64,000 bases of DNA, taken from NCBI RefSeq assembly GCF_000447755.1, contig NZ_AUNE01000045.1:1-64000 (forward strand), read 5' to 3'. Source of the stretch: Bacteriovorax sp. BSW11_IV. GTDB taxonomy: Bacteria; Bdellovibrionota; Bacteriovoracia; Bacteriovoracales; Bacteriovoracaceae. The position numbers were made by a program, and so were the translations under genes. This document shows positions 45,735 to 54,222 of this stretch, one piece after another (within the stretch, counting starts at the first letter, position 1; each line of letters opens with the position of its first letter). The notes beneath the pieces are model-generated. The model had not been told where the DNA came from. It saw only the letters and a list, made by a program, of their open reading frames with translations, and did not search any database.

Positions 45735-47248
45735 TGGGTAACCTTTTTACCAAGAATCCCTTTTAACATAAGAGTTGTGTGTAGAGCTCTATAGGGAACC
45801 ATTTCCATTTTTGTATTGAATCGTCTTCTTAAAAAACGAATGCACTGGATGGCCATTTTTATGGGTGAATAAATTAATTTATGAATCATGAATGTTCTAT
45901 AGAGAGAAATTCTAAATTTGCTTAATTTCTCATAATCATCCCTCCATGTAGGAGAGAAGTTCAGTTCGGAATATTCTTTGTAACCAGAAAACTTGTTGTC
46001 GATACTTGAGCCTGGTACTGGAGTCACAATAAAAAGAGCTGTTTCGTCGAGACCATTTTTTGTTAAGTCTTCAAGCATTTTCTTTGTGAGTACCCTGTCG
46101 GCATCAGTTTCTCCAGGAAAGCCTAGGATGAAACAGGCCTGAGAATAAATTTTACACTTATTCATGTGGCGAATTAAATTAATCGCAAGAGAAATATCAA
46201 AAGGCTTGTTAATAAGCTTCATCAGCTCTGGAGAACCACTCTCGGGAGAAATTGAAATATAATTACATCCAGCCTGTGCCATTTTTTCAATTGTGCTGGT
46301 ATTTCTTAGTGTTTCAACTTTTGTGCCTGCACATAATTTCCATTTAATATTTAATTTATTTTGGATGATGTCATCGCAAATTTCGTTAATTCTTTTATTG
46401 TTAACAGTCGGGTTAACATCTTCGAAATGAAATTCTGTGACACCAAAAGTTTTCATATAGAATTGAATTTCTTTAGTGACTGCACTGGGCGTCTTTGCAC
46501 GCCATTTTCTATCATTGGTATCTGGAATAACACAAAAGTTGCAAGCGTAAGGGCAACCTCGAGAAGTTAAGATCGGTAAATATTTACTAGAGGACTGTGG
46601 TCCATGGGCATATCTAAGATTCCAATAATTTTGAATTGGAAAGAGATCCCATGCAGCGTATGAAAGGGTATCTAGGTCTTTGATCTTATTTGAAGACCTA
46701 TTGAAGTAATCAACTCCATTTAGACGAATACCAAAACCATCTTCCTTAGAGAGATCAACTTCAATTTTGTTTTCAAGATAGGCGAGAAGCAGCTTTACTC
46801 TTTCTTCAGGCTCTCCTGCGATAATATAATCAACACCTAGGTCATGAAATTCTTTTTGCACCTTGCGAACAGCGTAGGCAGTGACCGCCTGAGAGTTTTC
46901 GAGTATTGCGATCTTTTTTTCAGGAAATTTATTTTTTAATTCTTTGATAATTTCAACAATTGAATCATGGGCAATAAGGCTCATTGCGTAAATTGCGATT
47001 AGACTCGAGTCCCTCGATACCATTGAAGAAACTTCCTGTGGAGTGAGGCCGCGGTAGATGAAATTTCCTTTCTCGCGCCATTGATTGGGTGATTCTCCAA
47101 AGGAATCAATGACATTACATTGATAATTGTGGGTACGTAATTCTCCGGCAAGATAGGCCAGGGAGACAGGCATATAGACAATGCCAGTAGTCATAATATC
47201 GTTTTTCTGCAAAACAAGATTAGGGCTTATGAGTGTAACTGCAGTCAT
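45731..47248 (-). CDS. Radical SAM protein (B12-binding-domain type architecture)
   Basis: A 505-residue protein. The 4Fe-4S motif is GCPYACNFC (cysteines 232, 236, 239). An N-terminal alpha/beta domain of about 165 residues matches the B12-binding position, but I do not see DxHxxG, so cobalamin binding is doubtful. After the core come SPESGSPELMKLI and GFPGETDADR, common in this class, and a basic C-terminus that may touch the membrane. Members methylate, epimerise or rearrange sugars and lipids. It heads the radical-SAM, methyltransferase, HAD, fusion and GT2 run, with 65 bases before it. Confidence 0.85.
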   Translation of the reverse strand: MTAVTLISPNLVLQKNDIMTTGIVYMPVSLAYLAGELRTHNYQCNVIDSFGESPNQWREKGNFIYRGLTPQEVSSMVSRDSSLIAIYAMSLIAHDSIVEIIKELKNKFPEKKIAILENSQAVTAYAVRKVQKEFHDLGVDYIIAGEPEERVKLLLAYLENKIEVDLSKEDGFGIRLNGVDYFNRSSNKIKDLDTLSYAAWDLFPIQNYWNLRYAHGPQSSSKYLPILTSRGCPYACNFCVIPDTNDRKWRAKTPSAVTKEIQFYMKTFGVTEFHFEDVNPTVNNKRINEICDDIIQNKLNIKWKLCAGTKVETLRNTSTIEKMAQAGCNYISISPESGSPELMKLINKPFDISLAINLIRHMNKCKIYSQACFILGFPGETDADRVLTKKMLEDLTKNGLDETALFIVTPVPGSSIDNKFSGYKEYSELNFSPTWRDDYEKLSKFRISLYRTFMIHKLIYSPIKMAIQCIRFLRRRFNTKMEMVPYRALHTTLMLKGILGKKVTQ

Positions 47249-47313
47249 GTTAATCCAAAAAAATATTTAGGAAATTATGCCTCAGTAAAAATCATTTGCC
47301 TATTTTTTTTGTT

Positions 47314-47970
47314 TTAAAAAAGGCCCACAATCTCGCACAAAGAAGTGATCTCTCTCACTGATTCTGGCGTCGGATATTTGTGGTAGATTCCATTTGCATT
47401 AATGATGCGAATGCTTTGCCAGCCGAGCTTTTCGGGGGCGATGAAGTCTTTTTTAGGATTATCTGCGATATAAGTATAATCACAATTTGGGAATTTTTCT
47501 TGGATCATTTCAAAGCAATTCGTATCAGGTTTTGGAGTGCCAAAAACACCTGTTCTAATAATAAAATCAATGTACTTTTCTAGTCCAAGAGATTGAATCT
47601 TATGGAGTTGTGTTTTTTCGTGTCCATCTGTCAAAAGAGCAAGTTTGTGTCCTTTTCTTCTCAGTTCTGTGAGGACAAATTCTGAGTCGATGGGAAGTTT
47701 GATATTTGGCGTGTGAAAGCGATAGATATCGATAATTTCCTTTAGATCAATTTCTTTATATTGATCACAGAGAACGTTGAGGTTTTTACCACTGCCATTG
47801 GCCACAAAGTCATTCATAAGTTCACAAAATATTTGTGATGAACAGAGATTGTGTTTTTCGAAAACATAATTGGAAACGGCCTGAAACCCACTTTTTACAA
47901 AGTCTAGTTCAAAGTAAAGAGTGTCATCCATATCGAAAACAATAACTTTAGAAGAAAATTCCTTCATCAT
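47314..47970 (-). CDS. HAD-family hydrolase (YjjG-like)
   Basis: A 218-residue HAD protein: VIVFDMDDTLYFE (nucleophile), ALLTDGHEKTQ (motif II), GTPKPDTNCF (motif III) and YIADNPKKDF (motif IV). It overlaps the ATP-grasp gene by 23 bases. Pairs of an ATP-grasp enzyme and a HAD phosphatase are often seen in polysaccharide loci, which suggests they act on one intermediate, but the reaction is not established. Either of two ATG codons could be the start. Confidence 0.82.
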   Translation of the reverse strand: MMKEFSSKVIVFDMDDTLYFELDFVKSGFQAVSNYVFEKHNLCSSQIFCELMNDFVANGSGKNLNVLCDQYKEIDLKEIIDIYRFHTPNIKLPIDSEFVLTELRRKGHKLALLTDGHEKTQLHKIQSLGLEKYIDFIIRTGVFGTPKPDTNCFEMIQEKFPNCDYTYIADNPKKDFIAPEKLGWQSIRIINANGIYHKYPTPESVREITSLCEIVGLF

Positions 47971-48886
47971 ACCTCAACATGTGTAAATTATTTTTCCACT
48001 CCACTTTAGAGGGAAGATCTTTGCCAAGTTTTTCTAATAAAATGAGTTCAAAGAAGTTGGCCCCGGCATTGTATGTAAGAGGATAACCACCTCCAAAACG
48101 TGGATTGATTTCAATTACACTCACGTCTTTGTCAGAGAGAAAAATTTGAAAACAAAATGTCCCTCTAAAACCATCAATATTTGCAACGATGTCGTGAGCG
48201 ATCTTTTCAATTTTTTCATGATACTCAGTTTTCGCCTTAGAAACCTCTCCAGAGCGAACTTCCAGCCTTTTTCTCGGAACGCAGGCCAAAAGTTTCTTCT
48301 CTTTGCTAACAAAGCAGTCCACTGTGAACTCTTCGCCATGGACTAATTCTTGAAAAACATAGTCTGATGACTTTTCTTTAAGTGATTTTGCATGTTCGTA
48401 ATTCAATACTGTGCAAGCTCCAATAGAGCGACTTGAATTATCGAGCTTAGCGAAAAGAGGGTAATTTGAAGACTCATTTGGTTCAACAATTGTTGGAGTT
48501 GGAATCTTGTGAGTATTGAAAATATCCGCAGTCGATTTTTTTGTTCTAAAAATACGGCAAATCTCAGGTGAGCTCACTTCAACGTGAATGCCTTTTTCTT
48601 CAAATAGATCGCGATCATCTGCGAGATATTCAAGTTCAGTGTCAATTGTAGGAATAACTACTTTGATATTGTGTTCGATACAATAATCCAGTACGAATTT
48701 AGTATATTCTGGATTCGAGGCCCTTGGACATGGGGCCGATTTATCAGCAACATGGCAAGCACTACTAAGTTCGGGATGCATATCAAGGGCATGAACTTCA
48801 CCTTGAAGATTTAACTTAGAAAGAGTTTCTTTAATCTGCTTAATTAGTGAAACTCTTCGGCCCGCTGATGTTAAAAGAACGTTCAT
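47948..48886 (-). CDS. ATP-grasp ligase
   Basis: A 312-residue protein: LLTSAGRRVSLIKQI at the pre-ATP-grasp domain, PTIDTELEYLA, then the ATP-grasp core (FAKLDNSSRSIGA, FQELVHGEEFTVDCF) and VIEINPRFGGGYPLTY with the metal-binding Glu and Asn. ATP-grasp enzymes join an acid, through an acyl phosphate, to an amine or thiol. In a sugar locus it could add an amino acid or other acid to an amino sugar, for example one made by the neighbouring aminotransferase. Substrates are inference. Confidence 0.8.
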   Translation of the reverse strand: MNVLLTSAGRRVSLIKQIKETLSKLNLQGEVHALDMHPELSSACHVADKSAPCPRASNPEYTKFVLDYCIEHNIKVVIPTIDTELEYLADDRDLFEEKGIHVEVSSPEICRIFRTKKSTADIFNTHKIPTPTIVEPNESSNYPLFAKLDNSSRSIGACTVLNYEHAKSLKEKSSDYVFQELVHGEEFTVDCFVSKEKKLLACVPRKRLEVRSGEVSKAKTEYHEKIEKIAHDIVANIDGFRGTFCFQIFLSDKDVSVIEINPRFGGGYPLTYNAGANFFELILLEKLGKDLPSKVEWKNNLHMLRYDEGIFF

Positions 48887-48894
48887 AAAAAATC

Positions 48895-49998
48895 CTAATA
48901 TGTGTTACATGCAGAAACAATTTGTGCCAATTCTTCTTCAGTAATAACTGGAGACATTGGCAAACTAACGATTTGTTCGTGAATTTGTGTCGTTAGTGGA
49001 TAATTGTCAGATAGATTTAAATCTTTTAATGCTTCTTGCTTATGTGGTGGAATAGGGTAGTGAATGAGTGTCGCTACACCCTTTGCTTCCAAGTGAGACA
49101 TAAATTTATTTCTATCTTCTACTCTGACTGGGAATACGTGCCACACATTATTTTCTCTGTGTGAATCAAGAACAGGTAGAGTAATTTTATCATTTTTAAT
49201 ATTGGCACAAAGAAATTCTGAGGCCTTTCTTCTGATTTCATTTTCAGTGTCTAAGTATTTCAGTTTAACATTTAAAATTGCTGATTGAAGTTCATCAAGT
49301 CGGCTGTTTACACCTTTATACTTATTTACATATTTAACTTCAGAACCATAATTTCTAAGAACGCGAACAGTTTTTGCAAGTTCATCATCATTAGTTGTGA
49401 TGGCCCCTGCATCTCCTAAAGCACCTAGGTTTTTGCCTGGGTAGAAGCTAAAACCTGAAGCATCTCCAAGGTTTCCGGCCTTTTTCTCGTTAAACTCAGC
49501 TCCTTGTGATTGAGCAGAGTCTTCAATAACAAGAAGGCCTTTCTCTTTAGCAAATTTATTAATTTCTTCCATGTCGCAAAGGCGTCCATACAGGTGAACA
49601 GGCATGATGGCCTTAACTTTATCTGTATAGTTTGTTTTTACGGCTTTAGGGCATAGGTTATAAGTATGAAGATCTGGCTCCGTTAAAACTGGAACGAGTT
49701 TATTTTCAAGAATGGCCAAAATTGTCGCAATATAGGTATTGGCCGGAACGATGACATGGTCGCCTTCTTTAAGTTTACCCATCTCTTTGTAGGCCCTAAG
49801 AATAAGAACGAGTGCATCTAAGCCGTTGGCCACGCCGATTGCATGTTTTGTTCCACAGTAAGTCGCAAAATCTTTTTCAAATTTAGTTGTATCGTTACCT
49901 AGAATATACCAACCTGAATCAAGGACTTTCGTCATTGCTTCGATGATTTCATTTCTGTACTGAGCATTGATTTTTTTTAGATCGAGAAAAGGGATCAT
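48895..49998 (-). CDS. fdtB: dTDP-3-amino-3,6-dideoxyhexose aminotransferase (FdtB/QdtB type)
   Basis: A DegT-family PLP aminotransferase of 367 residues with the Schiff-base Lys at about 189 in [16 protein letters not shown], a segment characteristic of FdtB and Qdt[12 protein letters not shown] has the PLP Asp. It aminates C3 of the dTDP-3-keto sugar produced by the FdtA-type isomerase. It overlaps the acetyltransferase gene by four bases. Fuc3N and Qui3N versions cannot be told apart by eye. Confidence 0.85.
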   Translation of the reverse strand: MIPFLDLKKINAQYRNEIIEAMTKVLDSGWYILGNDTTKFEKDFATYCGTKHAIGVANGLDALVLILRAYKEMGKLKEGDHVIVPANTYIATILAILENKLVPVLTEPDLHTYNLCPKAVKTNYTDKVKAIMPVHLYGRLCDMEEINKFAKEKGLLVIEDSAQSQGAEFNEKKAGNLGDASGFSFYPGKNLGALGDAGAITTNDDELAKTVRVLRNYGSEVKYVNKYKGVNSRLDELQSAILNVKLKYLDTENEIRRKASEFLCANIKNDKITLPVLDSHRENNVWHVFPVRVEDRNKFMSHLEAKGVATLIHYPIPPHKQEALKDLNLSDNYPLTTQIHEQIVSLPMSPVITEEELAQIVSACNTY

Positions 49999-50453
49999 TT
50001 TTTATCCTTAATTAGTTCACGAGCAGGGTTACCTATGACTGTTGTATTTGCTGGAACGTCCTTTGTGACGACCGATCCGGCCCCAACCATGGCATTTTCA
50101 CCGATTGTTATTCCTGGCAATATTACAGCACCAGCACCGATTGATGCACCTTTTTTTATAATGGTTCTCAAAAATTCTTCAGGGTATTGCTTCGATTTCG
50201 GAGTTTTATCATTGGTAAAGGTTACGTTAGGGCCAATGAATACATTGTCTTCAATAGTGATTCCATCCCAAACATAAACGCCACACTTTACTGTAACGTT
50301 ATCGCCGATGATGACATCGTTCTCAATGAAGCAGTGAGCATTAACATTACAGTTCTTGCCAATAATTGCATTTTTTAAAACTACAGAGAATTGCCATACG
50401 TATGTGCCTTCTCCAATATTGTTGGATTGAACATCTGAAAGTTTATGGATCAT
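49995..50453 (-). CDS. fdtC: Sugar N-acetyltransferase, left-handed beta-helix (FdtC/QdtC type)
   Basis: A 152-residue hexapeptide-repeat acetyltransferase: repeated [IV]GxNxxV units ([47 protein letters not shown]) and a GNPAREL end. With the FdtA-like isomerase and FdtB-like aminotransferase on either side, it probably acetylates the 3-amino group using acetyl-CoA. It starts four bases after the isomerase stop. Confidence 0.85.
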   Translation of the reverse strand: MIHKLSDVQSNNIGEGTYVWQFSVVLKNAIIGKNCNVNAHCFIENDVIIGDNVTVKCGVYVWDGITIEDNVFIGPNVTFTNDKTPKSKQYPEEFLRTIIKKGASIGAGAVILPGITIGENAMVGAGSVVTKDVPANTTVIGNPARELIKDKK

Positions 50454-50457
50454 GAGC

Positions 50458-50859
50458 TTACCTATTGTTATTAATCAAATTTTTGAATTGTTCGTAATCT
50501 CTAATGTAGTCGGACTCGTCATAGTAATCACTTGCAAGGACTAGGAAAATGCAGTCGGGGCTGAAATTGTGCATTTCATGCCAGACCATTGGTTCAATCA
50601 AAACACCTTGGGAACGTGAGTCAATTTTGATTGTCATTTTCTCTACACCATCATCAAGAATCATGTCACAACTGCCATTGAGGCATAGCGCCATTTGTCT
50701 TAACTCTTTATGGGCGTGAAATCCCCTTGGCTCACTGTTAAGAGAGTGGAGGTAATAAACTCTTTTAATGTCGAATGGAATGTTTTTATTTCCCTCGAGT
50801 GCCACTAGGGCCCCGCGAGAATCTGAAATGGTTTTGAAATCTGTTATGAAGTTCTTCAT
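50458..50859 (-). CDS. fdtA: dTDP-4-keto-6-deoxyhexose 3,4-ketoisomerase (FdtA/QdtA, WxcM-like cupin)
   Basis: A 133-residue cupin: [20 protein letters not shown] holds the conserved His residues of the active site, and [24 protein letters not shown] with DYIRDYEQF the usual C-terminal part. It moves the keto group from C4 to C3 of dTDP-4-keto-6-deoxyglucose, the RmlB product. The frame opens at TTG 50883; ATG 50859 with a GAGAGAG site is preferred. First gene of the long minus-strand run to 40.6 kb. Confidence 0.87.
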   Translation of the reverse strand: MKNFITDFKTISDSRGALVALEGNKNIPFDIKRVYYLHSLNSEPRGFHAHKELRQMALCLNGSCDMILDDGVEKMTIKIDSRSQGVLIEPMVWHEMHNFSPDCIFLVLASDYYDESDYIRDYEQFKNLINNNR

Positions 50860-50875
50860 GTCTCTCTCGTAATTT

Positions 50876-50906
50876 AGGTTCAATCATTATTCAATATATT
50901 GAACCT
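50876..50906. promoter_or_regulatory. Nested inverted repeats in a divergent promoter
   Basis: AGGTTCAAT (50876-50884) and ATTGAACCT (50898-50906) form 9-bp arms with a 13-base spacer, and inside lies the palindrome TTCAATATATTGAA (50890-50903). They sit upstream of both fdtA and fnlA. TATAAT boxes at 50915 and 50929 lie on the fnlA side. This looks like an operator for a dimeric regulator, but no regulator gene is in the window. Confidence 0.4.
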
Positions 50907-50961
50907 TTCAAGTTTATAATTATTTGTCTATAATTCCAAAAACAATTTTAGTTGGTGACGT

Positions 50962-51975
50962 ATGAAAGAATTAGAAAACAAGACGATTTTAATTACTGGT
51001 GGAACAGGCTCTTTTGGTAGCACTGTGTTAAAGAAGCTTTTAAGCTACAACGTGAAAGAGATTAGGATTTTCAGTCGTGATGAAAAGAAACAAGACGACA
51101 TGAGAAATACTTTTAGAGATCCAAAACTAAAATTCATTATTGGTGACGTAAGAAATTACAAAAGTGTTTATGATGCAAGCAAAGGTGTAGATTATATTTA
51201 CCATGCAGCTGCACTGAAACAAGTTCCTTCATGTGAGTTCTATCCGTTAGAAGCAATTAAAACAAATGCACTTGGTACAGATAATGTTCTTTCAGCAGCA
51301 ATTGAGAATAAAGTTTTAAAAGTCGTCTGTCTTTCAACTGATAAAGCGGTTTACCCTGTGAATGCCATGGGAATGACAAAGGCGCTAATGGAAAAGATTC
51401 TTGTTTCTAAATCAAGAATTACTTCTGAGACTTCATTCATTGGTACTCGTTACGGAAATGTTATGGCCTCTAGAGGATCTGTAATTCCACTTTTCATTAA
51501 GCAAATTAAAAATAATGAACCTATTACAATCACTGATCCTAAGATGACTCGATTCATGATGTCATTAGATGAAGCAGTTGATTTAGTTCTCTACGCTTTC
51601 TCAGACGGAGAGAACGGTGACATTTACGTTCAAAAGGCCCCTGCCGCAACAATTGAAACTTTGGCCTTAGCTCTTAAAGAAATTTTTAAATCAGAGGTTC
51701 CAATTAAGGTTATTGGAACGAGACATGGTGAGAAGGCCTACGAGAGTTTATTAAGTAGAGAAGAATTTGTTAAGGCCGTTGATAAGGGCAACTACTATAA
51801 AGTTCCAGATGATAATAGAGATCTAAACTATCAGAATTATTTTTCTGAGGGTGAAATTGAAGTTTCAAATGTTGAAGACTACAACTCGAATAATACAAAT
51901 ATTCTAAACGTAGCTCAAATGAAGGAAGTTCTTTTAAATCTAGATTACGTAAAAGAAGAGTTAAACAATGCCTAA
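50962..51975 (+). CDS. fnlA: UDP-GlcNAc 4,6-dehydratase/5-epimerase
   Basis: FnlA (CapE) begins UDP-L-FucNAc synthesis from UDP-GlcNAc. The 337-residue extended SDR has ITGGTGSFGSTVLKKLL, FSRDEKKQDDMR, YHAAALKQVPSCE, and STDKAVYPVNAMGMTKALME with the Met/Lys active-site pattern of this subgroup. It is the first of four genes joined by overlaps or shared bases (fnlA, fnlB, fnlC, wbuB-like). The next start overlaps its end by eight bases. Confidence 0.93.
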   Translation: MKELENKTILITGGTGSFGSTVLKKLLSYNVKEIRIFSRDEKKQDDMRNTFRDPKLKFIIGDVRNYKSVYDASKGVDYIYHAAALKQVPSCEFYPLEAIKTNALGTDNVLSAAIENKVLKVVCLSTDKAVYPVNAMGMTKALMEKILVSKSRITSETSFIGTRYGNVMASRGSVIPLFIKQIKNNEPITITDPKMTRFMMSLDEAVDLVLYAFSDGENGDIYVQKAPAATIETLALALKEIFKSEVPIKVIGTRHGEKAYESLLSREEFVKAVDKGNYYKVPDDNRDLNYQNYFSEGEIEVSNVEDYNSNNTNILNVAQMKEVLLNLDYVKEELNNA

Positions 51976-53083
51976 AATTGTAACAGTTACTGGTGCGAAT
52001 GGTTTTGTTGGAAAAAATTTAATTATCCACCTCGAGAGAATGGAAGGCGTAGAAGTCCTGAAAGTCTCTCGAGAGACTTCAGAGTCTGATCTTAAAAATT
52101 TTCTTTTAAAATCTGATGCTGTTGTTCACCTTGCGGGCTCTAATCGTCCAAAGTATGAGGGTGAATATCAGGAGATCAATGTCGATTTCACTGACAAGAT
52201 TGCCTCAATCCTAAAAGACTCTTCAAAATGTAAAAAAATCATCTATTCATCAAGTCAAAAAGTTCACGATCAAAATGATTACGGTAATTCTAAACGAGGT
52301 GCTGAAGATGTATTGATCAATACTCTTGGCCCAGCGATGAATGTTGCTATCTTTAGATATACTAATATTTTTGGTAAATGGTCTCGTCCATTTTACAATT
52401 CAGTTGTTTCAACATTTTGTCACCAAATCGCTCGAAATGAGAGCATCTCAATTTCAGATCCTGCAAATGTTGTAAACCTTGTCTATATTGAAGACGTAAT
52501 CACGTCGATCCTCTCGGTTCTTAATAATGACAAAACAAATGGTCATGAAATCATTGAGAAAATAGAAGGAGAGAGGGAAATAACACTGGGAGAACTAAGC
52601 TCTTTAGTGAAAAGTTTTGGTGAAATTAGAAAAACGTCAATGGTTCCCGATTTTGCAGATTCATTTGTTCAAAAACTATATGCAACGTATACGTCTTACT
52701 TACCTGAAGATAGCTTTGCATATGATTTAGAATTGAAGACGGACAATAGAGGTGATTTATTTGAAATCATCAAGTCGCCACATTTTGGCCAAATGTTTTT
52801 TTCAACAACGAAGCCTGGTATCACTCGTGGTAATCATTACCACCATACTAAGATAGAGAAGTTTATCGTCGTTAAAGGTGAGGCACTTATTAAATTTCGC
52901 CGTATCGATAGCGATGAAGTTATTGAATATAGAGTTACAGGTGGAACGGGGAGAGTTGTAGATATCCCAATTGGTTATACTCATTCAATTACAAATATTG
53001 GCAGTGAAGATATGCTAGTGCTTTTCTATTCAACTGAAGTCTTCAATCCAGAGAAACCAGATACATACTTTAAGGAAGTTTAA
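51968..53083 (+). CDS. fnlB: UDP-2-acetamido-2,6-dideoxy-hexulose reductase with cupin domain
   Basis: FnlB (CapF) is a two-domain enzyme: an N-terminal SDR (TGANGFVGKNLI, VHLAGSNRPKYEGEY, SSSQKVHD, YGNSKRGAE) and a C-terminal cupin (about 250-371: DNRGDLFEI, TRGNHYHHTKIEKFIVVKGEA) that epimerises the keto intermediate before reduction. Length 371 is normal. Product: UDP-L-PneNAc-type sugar, the substrate of FnlC. It shares one base with fnlC. Confidence 0.93.
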   Translation: MPKIVTVTGANGFVGKNLIIHLERMEGVEVLKVSRETSESDLKNFLLKSDAVVHLAGSNRPKYEGEYQEINVDFTDKIASILKDSSKCKKIIYSSSQKVHDQNDYGNSKRGAEDVLINTLGPAMNVAIFRYTNIFGKWSRPFYNSVVSTFCHQIARNESISISDPANVVNLVYIEDVITSILSVLNNDKTNGHEIIEKIEGEREITLGELSSLVKSFGEIRKTSMVPDFADSFVQKLYATYTSYLPEDSFAYDLELKTDNRGDLFEIIKSPHFGQMFFSTTKPGITRGNHYHHTKIEKFIVVKGEALIKFRRIDSDEVIEYRVTGGTGRVVDIPIGYTHSITNIGSEDMLVLFYSTEVFNPEKPDTYFKEV

Positions 53084-54222
53084 TGAAGAAGTTTAAAGCT
53101 GCTACGATTGTGGGGACTCGTCCTGAAATTATCAGACTTTCAAGTGTCATCAAAGAGCTTGATGCGAACCCAGCAGTGGAACATATTTTAATTCATACTG
53201 GTCAAAATTATGATTACGAACTAAACCAAGTTTTCTTCGATGATCTAGGACTTAAAAAACCTGATTATTTCCTTGAAGCTGCCGGTAAAAATGCCGTAGG
53301 TACTATTGGAAATGTTCTTATTAAAGTGAGTGAGCTCCTTGAAGAAATTAAACCAGACTCTGTTTTAGTTCTTGGAGATACAAATAGTTGTTACGCTGCT
53401 CTTGCTGCGAAACTAATGAAAATCCCAACCTTCCATATGGAAGCTGGAAATAGATGTTTTGACCTTAGAGTTCCTGAAGAAATTAATAGAAGAGTTGTAG
53501 ATCATATTAGTGATATCAATCTTTGTTACAGCGATATCGCAAGAGAGTATCTAACAAGAGAAAACATTCCTCCAGAAAGAGTTATTAGAACAGGTTCTCC
53601 AATGTATGAAGTTCTTCATAGCAATATGGATAAGATCGATAGCTCTGATATTTTAAATCGTTTATCTCTTGAAAAAGGTAAGTACTTTCTTATTTCTTCA
53701 CATAGAGCAGAAAACGTAGATTCTGAAAAAGGGATCAACAATTTTCTAACTATGCTTGAAAATCTTAATAAAGAATATGGAATGAAAGTAATCGTTTCAA
53801 CTCACCCAAGAACGAGAAAGAGTATAGAAAAGACGGGAAGAAAGTTAAGTGATGAAGTTCATTTCTTGCCTCCGTTTGGCTTTTTCGATTATGTAAATCT
53901 TCAAAAAAATGCTTTTGTAACATTATCAGATAGTGGAACGATTTCAGAAGAATCTTCTATTTTAAACTTTCCGGCCCTTAATCTTCGTGAGGCCCATGAA
54001 AGACCTGAGGCCATGGAAGAGGCAAGTGTTATGATGGTTGGTTACTCTTGGGAGAGAATTAAACAAGGTGTTGAGACTCTTAAACACGATCAAAATCTTG
54101 ATAAAAGAGATTTCATGATCGTTAAGGATTACTCATACCCAAATATTTCAAAGAAAGTCGTGAGAATCATGCTTTCGTATAAAAACTTTGTAGACCAAAA
54201 AGTTTGGTATAAGTTCGATTAA
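53083..54222 (+). CDS. fnlC: UDP-sugar 2-epimerase forming UDP-L-FucNAc
   Basis: FnlC (CapG) belongs to the WecB 2-epimerase family: IVGTRPEIIRLSSVI, HTGQNYDYELN, VLGDTNSC, HMEAGNRCFDLRVPEEINRR, SSHRAENVD and LSDSGTISEESS. The reading AGNRCFDLRVPEE is typical of the FucNAc branch. Length 379. It completes UDP-L-FucNAc. It shares one base with the next gene (TAATG). Confidence 0.93.
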   Translation: MKKFKAATIVGTRPEIIRLSSVIKELDANPAVEHILIHTGQNYDYELNQVFFDDLGLKKPDYFLEAAGKNAVGTIGNVLIKVSELLEEIKPDSVLVLGDTNSCYAALAAKLMKIPTFHMEAGNRCFDLRVPEEINRRVVDHISDINLCYSDIAREYLTRENIPPERVIRTGSPMYEVLHSNMDKIDSSDILNRLSLEKGKYFLISSHRAENVDSEKGINNFLTMLENLNKEYGMKVIVSTHPRTRKSIEKTGRKLSDEVHFLPPFGFFDYVNLQKNAFVTLSDSGTISEESSILNFPALNLREAHERPEAMEEASVMMVGYSWERIKQGVETLKHDQNLDKRDFMIVKDYSYPNISKKVVRIMLSYKNFVDQKVWYKFD

